64,000 nt of DNA from Rhodotorula mucilaginosa. Lineage: Eukaryota > Basidiomycota > Microbotryomycetes > Sporidiobolales > Sporidiobolaceae. The stretch is taken from NCBI GenBank assembly GCA_034406715.1, contig CP137868.1, forward strand, positions 558,001 through 622,000, written 5' to 3'. Position numbers and translations under genes: made by a program. Positions 1 to 10,817 of this stretch are shown piece by piece; within the stretch, counting starts at the first letter, position 1; each line of letters begins with the position of its first letter. The notes below the pieces were generated by a model. The model did no database searches and was not told where the DNA came from. It worked only from the letters and a program-made list of their open reading frames with translations.

Positions 1-1906
1 CTAGGTCTCCTGCGTGTACACTCGGCGTCCTTGCACCCAGACCGCCTTCCGATCCGCCTCACTTCCGTTGCACCACCACCGCTCCAGTTTCTCCTCAACC
101 GAGACCGCTTTGATCTGCCCGTCCTGGTCCGGCAAATCGAACCACTCGACGCGCGACCCTTTCCCTCCGACTCGGATCCATTGAGCGTCGAACGCGGAGC
201 CGACCTTGAGAGTGCCGACGTTCCGCTCACGATCCAAGCCGAGCGCCTGCGCGCCGCCGAGAGTGGCGAGGTACACCGCCTCCTGCCAGGTGATGGCGAC
301 ACTGTTACTGCCCGGTTCCGCCGCGTCGAGATGCTGCCCTTGACCTTGTCGCAAGCGGGAGATCCCCACTGCCCATCGCATGTTCTCGTCGAGTCCGACG
401 CGGTACCCTCCCGAAATGTCGGAACCGAGACCGACTTTGACGCCGGCTTGCCACGCTTCGCGCAGTGGCAGTTGTCGCTCGGCGCTGAAGTAAACGTTGG
501 ACAGCGGGCAGTGGGATACGGCTGTTCCGGTGCGAGAGAGTCGTGCCAGGTCGGCGGAAGAGACATGCGTGCAGTGAGCCATCAGAGACCGGTCGTGGAG
601 CAGGCCGACCTGTGCGATAGATCGAGTCAGCGCGGTTTGCCTATAGAGCAATGTGATATACCTAGCGGGTATTACTTGCGGCAAACCGCAAGCCAGGTTT
701 CCCAAAGCGAAACAAGGAAATGACTGACCTCGTCCAACACCTCGACGTCGCTCTTGCCACCCAACATCTCCCGACAAGCCTCCACCATCCCTTGACTCTC
801 GCACATGTGGGACTGCACTCGAACTCCCGTCTGTTCCGCCAGAGTGGCCAGTCCGCGCATCAACTCGATCGAGCAAGTCGGCACGAACCGAGGGGTGACG
901 ACTGGTTCGACAATCCTTTGCTCGTCGGGTAAAGCCGCCGTTAGGTCGCGCACTTTATCGATGAAGGTTTCTGTGTCGGCGAGCGACGAGGCTGTCGTTT
1001 CGATGTAGGAGGGAATCGAGTTTTGATCCATCGCGACTTTGCCAATTTGACCGCGCAGACCGGCTGCGAGGAAAGCCCGCACGAGTACCAGACTGCACAA
1101 CATAGTCAGCTTGACTCAATACACTCGGAGCGACTGGAGCAAAATACCGACTTGGCTTCCGTGCTGATGGTCCCGAAAACGCTTGCCGCGGTGGTTCCGT
1201 TCTGAAGCATTCGTTGCACGAGTTGTTCGTAGACTTTCCGACCCAGCCCGTGCGGATCCCTGTCAATGCTGGACTCTGCGCGGAATGTGTAGTGCTCCAG
1301 CTTTTGTGGTCCGATGGATGCGAGGGAAGACAGAACATGGGCCGAAAAGGAAAGCGAAATAAGGGTCAGCGAACCTGGTACAGATTTTGGCGAGATGCCG
1401 AGTTTTGCGGACCCGCGAGCACGTACCCATTCCATTAGAGGCTTGTCGAGAGCGAGCCCGGCTTGAATGTACTGCGGCGCGTGGACTGGAGGCCAACAGA
1501 TTTCGGTCCAAAGTTCAGCCGCCCGCCCAGTCGAATAGATGTACGCCCGTGACCTGGAAGCGTCGCACTGGAGCAGAGCAAAATGACCCACTGTGCGTAT
1601 CGACGAATCCGGGCAGAATCCAACCGTCCTTGCCAATCTCGACGAAGCAGTCTCGCGGCAGGTCGCGGCCGATCCGGCTCAGCAGCTCCTGAGAGGCCGG
1701 CGTATCCGCAGCTTCGAAATGAGCGATGAAGCCTTTGCCATCGACGCCTGCCAGGTCGAGCACGTTCAGCACACCCTTGCCGTCAAATCAAGAGGAAACG
1801 GGATGGGCGAACCGATAAGCGAGTTTTCTCGAACGAGCAAACTGCGATCGACCCGCGAGGTCGCGACGGTACCTCGGAGCAGGAGCGCTATTTCCTGAGT
1901 GTCCAT
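1..1906 (-). CDS. GUD1: Guanine deaminase, six exons
   Basis: Predicted to hydrolyse guanine to xanthine in cytosolic purine salvage. Splicing gives exons 1813-1906, 1592-1747, 1427-1485, 1152-1300, 729-1092 and 1-609, an exact 476-residue frame ending in TAG at 1-3. The amidohydrolase signature is clear. GFVDTHIHAPQY carries the metal-binding HxH pair and is assembled across the 1486-1591 intron. It is followed by MDQNS, a QSHMCES segment, AHCTHVS, HCPLSN and finally GSDISGG with the catalytic/metal Asp. The first intron (1748-1812) has a GTTCGC donor and a CTGAAC branch; reading through it would hit a stop. The start is the first ATG (1904-1906), giving MDTQEIALLLRG, which suits the family. 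The length is normal for fungal guanine deaminases. It is transcribed divergently from the acetyltransferase gene at 2327. Confidence 0.93.
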
Positions 1907-2326
1907 CGGCTGTGCACGGCGTTATAACGGCAGTCAAGGTGGGTCTCGACCGAGGAGAGCAGCTCTGGCTCGGCCGAGAGGTTGGCTCGGTCACGTGATC
2001 GAAATCCAACTCCGCGCGGTCCGCCGGCTGACCGTCCTCTCGCTTCCTCCTACACACCCTGCACGGCGACTATCGCCGATTGAAACCCTACGTTTCGCAT
2101 CTCGCTTCCTCCACTCTCGCTCTTTCCGGACCCAAACCCTTCGCAGTAGCGACGACCCGCTTCTCCCTCGCTCCTTCTGACCGGACGTACGCTTGGCACG
2201 ACTCGGAAACTCCGCTGGCCTCTCTACCACAGCAAGTCGATCTTAGTGCACACACGGCGGCGAGATCAACCAAACCATCCGCGCCCACCCCCGCTTCCTC
2301 AAGAAAATACCAAAGTCTGGCGCAGC
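1907..2326. promoter_or_regulatory. Divergent intergenic region, guanine deaminase / acetyltransferase
   Basis: These 420 bp separate two start codons pointing away from each other, so both promoters must lie here. I see no clear TATA box and no other gene. Open frames in the stretch have no recognisable content. Confidence 0.5.
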
Positions 2327-3343
2327 ATGTCCGGTGCGAACGGCAACGTCACTTGGAACGGGATCGACCTCGCCGAGAACCGCAGGCGCATGGTCCGCGG
2401 CGAGCTCTACACCGCCTTCGTTCCCGATCTCACCAAGGAGCGTCGCGCCGCCTCGCAGGCTTGCGCGGCCTACAACCGGTTGGCGACCGAAGTTAGCCGG
2501 CGCGAACAGGTCGAGTTGTTCAAAAAGTGAGCGACCGCGCCGGGACGCAAGGCTCGAGGACGAGAGACGGCGTCGCTCACAATTGCTCTTGGGACAGGAT
2601 CGTGACTTCGACGCCGGATCTCCCGCCAGCGAAAGACGACCCCGACGAGGACGAGGCGCAGTTGACGGCGTTTCCGTGGGCGGAACCGCCGTTCAAGGTC
2701 GACTACTGCGGCAGGATCTCCATCGGCGAGAACTCGTTCTTCAACTTCAATTTCATCGTCCTCAACACTTGCGAAGTCCGGATCGGCTCGCGCTGTCTCT
2801 TTGGCCCAAACGTGTCCCTGTTCGTCTCCCATGGCCGGATCCCTTTTTCTCTCTCTCTCTCTCGTTGCGCACTCATCAACGTGCTGAGCGCTAAATCGGG
2901 CGTGCCTCTTTTCTCACCCCACCTACAGTTTTGCGGGCACGCATCCACTCGACCCTGCAGTCCGGAACGGCACTGCTGGCCCCGAAGGCGGTGGGCCGAT
3001 CACGATCGGGGACGACTGCTGGTTCGGTGGGAACGTGACCGTCTTGCCGAACATCACGGTCGGAAGGGGCGTGACGGTGGGGGCAGGAAGCGTGGTCACC
3101 AAGGTTTGCCCTCTCTTCCCCATACCCCCTTTCCCCCTTCTCAGCAAGTACCCATACCGGTAGCCGGAGCCTCCTCGACCCGATCAGACCTGACTTTTTC
3201 TTGTCTTGCAGTCTGTACCACCTTTCGCCGTCGTAGTCGGCAACCCCGCCCGTATCGTCCGCAAGATCGAATCGGAATGGGCCGACGAGCACTTCGCTGC
3301 CCATCCTGAGGAGCAATGGGAGATGCCGCCCAAGAAGCAGTAG
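2327..3343 (+). CDS. Sugar O-acetyltransferase (maltose/galactoside type), four exons
   Basis: A predicted acetyl-CoA-dependent transferase acting on a sugar hydroxyl; the physiological acceptor in fungi is unknown. Exons 2327-2526, 2598-2819, 2929-3103 and 3212-3343 give an exact 242-residue frame. Residues 10-65 match the N-terminal maltose acetyltransferase cap (ENRRRMVRGELYTA...). The rest is a left-handed beta-helix of hexapeptide repeats, including IGENSFFNFNF, IGSRCLFGPNVSL, ITIGDDCWFGGNVTVLPNITVG and VTVGAGSVVTK. The active-site His is the one in AGTHPLDP, created by joining exons 2 and 3. The C-terminus VVVGNPARIVRKI is standard for the family. The second intron contains a (CT)n run at about 2848-2863. 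Confidence 0.9.
2848..2863. repeat. (CT)n microsatellite inside an intron
   Basis: A short pure CT run within intron 2 of the acetyltransferase gene, probably serving as its polypyrimidine tract or slippage-prone filler. Confidence 0.8.
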
Positions 3344-3575
3344 AACACCCGTACATACGTAGAGATGAAATAGACACTGGAACGTTTCTGTCGACTTAGG
3401 AGATGCAGGGCCGCCCTTGTGAGCAACGCAACACGCTCGTCATTGGGCAGGTTGATCTTACAGACAACATTCTATTAACTGCCTACCAAAAAAGTATTAG
3501 ATCAAGGGCCAAGGACTGCGGGAAGTCGAAAATCGAAAGTATAGCCTCTCAAGTTTGGAGGACGATGCGCGTTGG

Positions 3576-5051
3576 TTAGACGGCACACTTGTTCGGATCG
3601 AGGCGGTACGTCGTCGCGCCCTGCAAAAGAGGAAGCACACCACGCACGGTCAAGATCCTTCACTCTCACGCCTCAACGCTGCGGCAAACTAGAAAAACCG
3701 GCCAGGGGGGGGGACGCACCTTGACGACAGCTTTGACGACGACTTTGGCGCGGGCGAGCGCGAGCAGGCACTCGTTGATGCGGACTTGAGGTACGGTTTG
3801 CGACGGGCCGCCAGAGGCGAGACTGGCGACGAGGTCTTGCACTGCGCGCGCCACGCGGGCGGGGGCGGCATCAGCGAAACCGCCAAGGGAAGGGAGAGAG
3901 AGAGCATCAAAAACACGCTTGAGACTTACTGGTGGTACCGTTTGGCCGTTCTCGCAAGGCCCAGAGAACTTTTTCCGTCTCGGCTCGTCGCTTTTCGCGA
4001 ATGTCGATCGGGAGGAGGGGCAAGATCGGATCGGCAAAAGTCTGCGCGCGTGCATGGAGTCGGCCCCCGTTCACAGAGATATGGGTCACTACCTTTCTGC
4101 AGGCGACGCGCCCGGGCAATGAATAGCAGAAGACGGGCAAGACCACGGGAGAGAGGGGGAAAAACTCACGGCCATCTCTTCTTTTCGTTTCCGGGCGGCG
4201 GCGGCACCACCCCCCGCCGCCATGGCTCCACCGCGTGCGCCCCCTCGTCCACCTGCAGCACCGCGACCACCTCGAATGCCTGCACTGCCGCCCCGGCCCC
4301 GGCCTCCTCGAGTCGCCGGCACTGAATCGTTGAAGCCTTGGTTCGAGACGAAGGAAGCGTCCGCGCCGCCGCCGCCGCCGGAGGACACAAAGGTGTTGTC
4401 CCCCGCACCGTAGCGATTCCGCGCTCCGTCGTCTTCGTCGTCTTCACTACTGCCGACATTGTGCTGCCGCGCGACCTCGACCGAGAGCAAGGCCTTGACT
4501 CGTTCCTCTTCCTCCTTAACAGCGCGCTCATGCTCCCTCTGCCTGCTCAACTCGAAGTTGATCCGGGTCGGAGCCTCGACAAAGTCGACCGTGTAGCCGT
4601 TGGCCCTCAAGCCCAACAACCACGCGGCGAGGGCGTCGTTGAAGCCGTCCAAGCGGGCGTGGACGAGTTCGAGCTGGTCGAGGTTCGAAGTCAAGTCCGA
4701 GACGCTGTCTGCGAGTTCGGCGAGGATCGGCGCGAGGTGAACGAGCGGCGCTTCCTCCCCTCCTTGGTGGTGGTGGTGGTGGTCTCGAGGGATGTGTGAA
4801 TCGACCGCGTCTCCTCCTCCTTCTCCTGGATCTGCTGCTGTCGCGTGACCCCCTCCGGCATGGGATCGCCTTGAAGCGCTATGGGAGAGGGAAAGAGCGC
4901 GCAAGGACGAAGACGAGATGCGGCGGAGGGGCGTCGTCGGTCGTTGCGAGTGCGAGTGCGAGTGGTGCAGCGGGTTGGACGAACTCGATCGCGAGAGGGA
5001 CGAAGCGCGCGAGCGGGACAGCGCGGCGACGGGCGCAGGGTTCGCCGACAT
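3576..5051 (-). CDS. DAM1: DASH complex subunit Dam1 with C-terminal extension, four exons
   Basis: Dam1 is a subunit of the kinetochore DASH ring that couples chromosomes to spindle microtubules. Exons 4170-5051, 3930-4041, 3720-3841 and 3576-3620 give an exact 386-residue frame. A Ser/His-rich N-terminus is followed, at roughly residues 105-160, by the Dam1 signature: LAPILAELADSVSDLTSNL..., then FNDALAAWLLGLRANGYTVDFVEAP. Next come an acidic stretch, a Gly/Arg-rich RGG-like region (about 235-285) and a basic KRKEE patch. The last ~90 residues form a compact segment (REKRRAETEKVLWALRERPNG ... VRINECLLALARAKVVVK ... GATTYRLDP) that looks like a small winged-helix fold. The frame is open upstream of the chosen ATG (5049-5051), but that part reads as leader. 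Convergent with the acetyltransferase gene, divergent from chitin synthase. Confidence 0.9.
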
Positions 5052-5424
5052 CTTTTGGTGTCTAGCTGCGGCCTCTCTTCGGATCGCGGTCGCTGATTGA
5101 ATCAACCGCAGCGAGGCGGGCGAGTGGTGTTGAGTGAACGAGGCGGTGTTGCCAATTCGGAGCGAGCGAGCGAGGTGCTTGTCTCGTGCGAGTGGCAGGC
5201 GGGCTATAGCTGGTCTCGTCGCCTGCGCTGGCTGCTCTAATACGCTCACAACAGCCCAGTTAGAGTGCAGCGCCGCTTGTCGCTCGCTCTCCGACGCTGA
5301 GTTGACCCCGCCGTCGGTCCGAAGCTTCCGCGCAGCAGCAGCGCCACAGCCAAGCCAAGCCTCTCTCCAGCTCCTCCGCCAGCACAGACAGTGACACACG
5401 CTGCCAGACACAGGGCAGAATTGA
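5052..5424. promoter_or_regulatory. Divergent intergenic region, DAM1 / chitin synthase
   Basis: 373 bp between two divergent start codons; both promoters are expected here. It is rich in cagc/gccgc tracts. No additional gene seen. Confidence 0.5.
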
Positions 5425-8400
5425 ATGGCGGGCTATGACCCGTATGCTGGGCACTATGCGCACCTGCCAGGGACAACTCCGCCTCCTCGCCCCGTGCACA
5501 GCCTCGCTCAACCACAGCCCTACGATGACCGCACCGACCCCTTGCTGAGCCAGCAGCCGCAAGATCCCTTTGCGACCCCGTCTTATCAACTCAGGGACGA
5601 ACCCACGTGGCCGAACCCAGCGGCAACCGGAGACCTCGCAGACGGGCCCGCGCAGCACCACCACCATCAAGGCGGGACGTTTGTCGGCGCAGGCACCTCC
5701 TCGTACCCCGGAGGACAATACCATCTCTACGATCAACAGCAAAACAACATGTCGTACGACTATCTGCAGAATCAACAACCCCAACAGCAAGGTCCCGCAG
5801 GAGGAGCAACTTACGACGACGATCAGGCCCCGCTCCTCTTGCACGGACAGGGTCAGCAAGGGGGCCTGGGCTGGTCGACTACTTCCGGTCCTGCGCCGGG
5901 ACAAGCAGACCCAACGTTGCAACTCCCGGGCGGGTTCGATCCGACACAACAAGGACCGTACGGACTGCCGCCGCCACAGCCACAGCCACAGCCAAGTCCC
6001 GGGTTCGGAGGTCCACCTTTCGCCGGATCTGGGTTTGGGGGACAGCAGGGTCCGCAGCAGGGATATGATGACGACGCCGTCGTGAGATATGGTCGGATCC
6101 CGCAGCGGCAACCGCGGCGGTACAAAACCGTCAAGCGTCAGTTCTCTCTCTCTCTTCCCTCCCCTCCATCCTCCCCTCCCCCAGAACTCTCTTTCCCTTC
6201 TGGCATCGAGGCGAGTAGCGCGAGAGTGAGTCTTGACTTACATAATATTTCATCTTCAACACAGGCGTCCAACTGTACCACGGCAATCTCGTCCTCGACT
6301 GCCAGGTCCCGCCGAAACTGCTCGAGCGCTGTCCGCGCAAGGACGACCGCGAGTTTACCCACATGCGCTACACGGCCGCCACCTGCGATGTGCGTCAGGA
6401 ACCAGTTTTCGTCATATGCACCCGTGATCTCGAGTGAAACGCTCCTTCCGTCGTTCACTTTTACTCACGTAAGGCCATCTGATTTACGCACAGCCCGACG
6501 AGTTCCTCAACGAGCAATACGCGCTCCGGCAGATCTTGTACCAGACTCCTCGACGGACAGAACTCTTCATCGTCTTGACCATGTACAACGTGCGTCTGCT
6601 GTTCCTCGTCCCTTCCGTCACAGATTCAGCCGTTCTGGCCCCTGCTCAAACGCATCACCTATGCAGGAAGACGAAGTCTTGTTCTGCCGTACGATGCACG
6701 GTGTCATGAGTGCGTCGGGCCCGTGCAAATCTGCCTCCTCTGGATTGGCTCGGAGATTGTTTTCTTTTACTCTTTCTTCGAGTTTTGCTGACCTAAGCCT
6801 CGACGCACAGAAAACATCCAGCACTTGTGCGAGCGGAATCGGAGCAAGATCTGGGGTGCCGATGGCTGGAAAAAGGGTGAGTTAGCGAGAGCGAGCGTTC
6901 GACCTCGTCGCCGACCGGCACCGCGTCCCCACATGTTTTTCTCGAAACTGACGAAGAAGATCGCAAAACAGTCGTCGTCTGCGTCGTCTCGGACGGGCGC
7001 GCCAAGATCAATGCGCGCACCTTGTCGGTTCTGGCGGCGATGGGCGTGTATCAAGATGGCGTGGCCAAGAACGTCGTCGCCGGCAAACCCGTCACGGCTC
7101 ACATTTACGAGTACACGACTCAGAGTGAGCTTGGCTGTTGCTGCTGCTGCTACTGCTTTTGATGCCCTTGTGCGACCACCGCTTGCTGGGGTGGGAGATA
7201 AGAGCTGACGTCTTGCGATACGGCGCGCCTCACAGTTTCGATCGACCCGGAGCTCAAGTTCAAATCGGCAGAGAGGGGGATCGTGCCCGTGCAGAGTGGG
7301 TCTGGTCTCCTTGATCCCCGGAGGATAGTGAGCTGACCTGCATGTGCGGGCCGTGAACACAGTCATTTTCTGTCTCAAGGTACGTCCGAGATTCCGATCG
7401 TTGCAAGCCTCGGCCTCGTTGTGAACAAACGAGGATCAGACCAGCTGACTCGTTCGTGTCCTCTGGCAAACAGGAGAAGAAGTCGGTCTTTGGATGCTCG
7501 CTCGCTGCAGATAAGGCTCATCGAGAGAAACGTTGAATTGACCTTATTGTCCCCGCCCGCCCTCTCGCAGCGCCAAAAAGATCAACTCGCACCGCTGGTT
7601 CTTCAACGCGTTCGGCCCGATCCTGCAACCCAACGTGTGCATCCTCCTCGACGTCGGCACCCAACCGGGACCGACGAGCCTGTACAAGCTCTGGAAGGTA
7701 TTTGACGTGCGTCCCGGAACCTGTTTGTCGCATTCAGGACATGTGCACACCCTTCGTGTGCTGTGAGCATGTGTGACTGATACTTAGCCTGTGTTCTGTT
7801 GCGCACAGCTCAACTCGAACGTCGGAGGAGCGTGCGGAGAGATCGTCGCCCTCAAGGGCAAATACTTCCGCAACTTGTACGTTTTCCCTGGGTTACTCGT
7901 TTCGCAGCTCCTCAACGTCAGGTATACTGACGAGTCTTTTGAGGGACGTGCAGGATCAACCCGATGTATGTTTGCGCTACGGAGCAGGCTTTTCAGAGCC
8001 CGAGACTGATTTTTTTGACGGATCTTCGCAGTGTCGCCGCCCAGAATTTCGAGTACAAGATGTCCAGTACATGATTCTGCTCCATCCGCGAGAGAGCTTT
8101 CGGATCACGAGACTCACCTCCGACTGCCCGCACGCAGACATCCTCGACAAGCCGCTCGAGTCGGTCTTTGGCTACATCACCGTCTTGCCCGGCGCTTTCT
8201 CTGCCTGTTCGTGCCACGATTTCTTAGCTGGAGCACCCGATGCTTGAAACTGATGCAGCCGCTCTACCAGATCGGTACATCGCCTTGCAGAACAATGCGC
8301 AGGGGGAAGGACCGCTCAAGGAGTACTTCAAGGGCGAGACGCTGCACCACTCGGTCGACGCAGAGTGGGTGTTTCCCTCGAACCCTCTGGGCCGGCAAGC

Positions 8401-10469
8401 TATACCGCATACTGACGACGACCGACTTTGCAGCTTGTGGACCAAGAACATGTACCTCGCCGAGGATCGCATCCTGTGCTGGGAACTGGTCGCCAAGCGC
8501 GGCAGCGCGTGGGTCCTGCACTATCAGCGAAGCGCCTACGCCGTCACGGTGAGCTCCACCCTACCCTAGCTCCACTTTTCCGGTATGGCGAGGCACGTCG
8601 TTTCTCACTGCTGGCCCTTCTCTGTGTCACCGCAGGACGTGCCGGATCGAGTTCCCGACTTGATTGCGCAGCGTCGTCGTTGGCTCAACGGGTCGTTCTT
8701 TGCCGGGATTCACTCGACCTATCACTTTGGTTACATTTATCGGTGCGCCTCATATCTCAGACACGCGGTATCGGTGCCTTCGATGTCCTTCTCGATACTG
8801 ACTTTACACCTGTTGATCGTTGTCGCTTTCCTTGGCGCAGGTCTGACCACTCTTTCATGCGGAAACTGTGGCTCCACGTCGAACTCTTCTATCAGACCTA
8901 CAACATGCTGTACGTGCTCTGTCTTTGTGCTGGTCCGACCTCCCGAGCTGACAGCCTTCCTCATGCAGCTTTGCGTGGTTCTCGCTCGGCAATTGGTGTA
9001 AGCTGTTACTCTCGCTTCAGCATCGTATTGCGCAATTCGACTGACGCCAGTCTCTCGCGTGCAGACATTATCATGTATATCCTCACGACCTCGATGGAAG
9101 ATGCCTCGTTCGGCCTGAAGGGGATCCACTACTTTGTGCGCGATTTTTCTCGGTCGCGATTGGCACCGCCGGAATCCAAACACTCACGCCCCAAAACGCA
9201 ACTCTACAGAACCGCGTCGTGCAGTACTACTACGTGGCCCTCTTGCGTAAGCGTGAAGCAATCATCCGGTCGAGTATCTGAAAAGCTGACTTTGCTTTGC
9301 CGCAGTCTGCTGCTTCATCCTCGCCCTCGGCAATCGTCCGCAAGGCAGTCACGGCTTCTACCTCATCATCATCATCTCTTTCGCCTTGATCATGGTCTAC
9401 ATGCTCGTGAGTGTGCCACGCCAGCGTAGTTTTTCGCAGCTGCTGCAACAGCCTCGCTCTCCTTGTTCTTCCCTCCCTGACACTCGCCGTTTCCCTTCGC
9501 AGGTGGCCGCGGGAGTGATCACGTACTACAGCATCGTGAATGCCAAGGACGCGATCGAGGCGAGTGGAGGAAAGTTCTCCATCAGCGACGTCTTTACCAA
9601 CACGACCTTCCGGTGCGCACAATTTTCTTACGGCCTCGAGCTTTTCTTCTTCTGACGCCTTTTTACACGGGGCAGGAACATCGTCATCTCGCTGCTGTCG
9701 ACTTACGCCCTGTACCTGATTTCGTCGCTCATCTTTTTCGACCCGGCGCACATGATCACGTCCTTTTTCCAATACCTCTTGTTCTCGCCGGCCATGACGA
9801 ACTGCATCATGGTGTACGTCCTTGCCCCATGCCGTTTTCAGAGTGGCTGCGATCGAAGAATAAGCCCTTCTGACGCCTCGGACCCAACCACAGCTACGCT
9901 TTCAGTAACTTGCAGGATGTGACCTGGGGCAACCGACCCGAGGAGAAACCTTCAACCGATCTCGGTATCGCTCCGGTCAAGGGCGACGGTGTCGACGTTG
10001 CTGTGCCCTCGACCGACCAAGACATCAATGCTGCGTACGACGACGCCGTGCACGTACTCGCGAACAAGCCGCCGCCAGAGGTCAAGACCGTCAACCCGGA
10101 AGAAAAAATGAACGACTCTTACCGCGCGATCCGGACCAACGCGAGTCTTTACTTCATCGCAGACATCGGCTCACCATCTCGTGCATCGCTGACATGTTGG
10201 ACTGGCTGCGCAGGTCTTGCTCGCTTGGACGCTCACGAACGGCGGCCTCGTCGCCGGTATTCTGAGCACGAGCGCCGGATCGAGCGTCACCAGCACTCAG
10301 AGCAACGTGTATATGGCTTTCTTGCTGTATTCAGTGGCTGGTGGGTCCGAATTCTCAGTGCGAAGACGCGCCGGCAAAGGTCCTGACGCTTGATCCGCAA
10401 ACAGGTCTCGCCGCGATCCGCTTCCTTGGCTCGACGTTCTACTCGATCGTTTGGGTGTTTGCGCGATAG
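5425..10469 (+). CDS. Chitin synthase, division 1 (class I-III), more than 20 introns
   Basis: A plasma-membrane GT2 enzyme polymerising UDP-GlcNAc into chitin. The N-terminal ~230 residues are disordered and rich in Gln, Pro and Gly. The conserved core begins with [12 protein letters not shown], joined to YKTVKR across the 6136-6264 intron. The division-1 landmarks appear in order: [76 protein letters not shown], the NFEYKMSN-type loop, [12 protein letters not shown] and YLAEDR with the catalytic Asp (about 8453-8470). [12 protein letters not shown] follows at about 8670-8705. Several C-terminal membrane segments come next ([42 protein letters not shown] and others), and the protein ends VWVFAR. 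The gene is cut into very small exons by short introns with CTGAC branch sites. Confidence 0.92.
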
Positions 10470-10817
10470 GCGGCGTCCGTGTCGACCTATCTTTGACGGT
10501 CGCGAGGAGGGTAGGATACCATAAGCCTGTGAATAAAGACACTTTGTACAGGAAGAACTCGCTTTCCGAGCCGGTACTGCTCGCGCCGCGACTGTTCTTG
10601 CGCTCAACCTCTCGAAGATGCACGCCGGCGATGAACAGCAATCACACTGAAAAGCACCACAACAAGCTACCAGTATGTACTCCACTCGCTTTGTCCCTTC
10701 GGGTCAACGCCGACCGGCCGATCCCTTCTCTTCACCCGAAGCTGCCGGCGTGCGGATCAGAATCAGTTGCTGGTACGCAGAGAGTCGCGCACGAGGAAGA
10801 GAGGGCGAGAAAAGAGC
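10470..10817. other. Convergent 3' region between chitin synthase and RGS-LOV gene
   Basis: 348 bp between two convergent stop codons, containing both 3' untranslated regions. AATAAA-like text (gtgaataaag) at about 10528-10537 could be a polyadenylation signal for the plus-strand gene. Nothing else recognised. Confidence 0.45.

Noticed and set aside
5052-5411. N-terminal extension of Dam1 by the open upstream frame
   Set aside because: The extension has no Dam1-like content and would occupy the promoter shared with chitin synthase.
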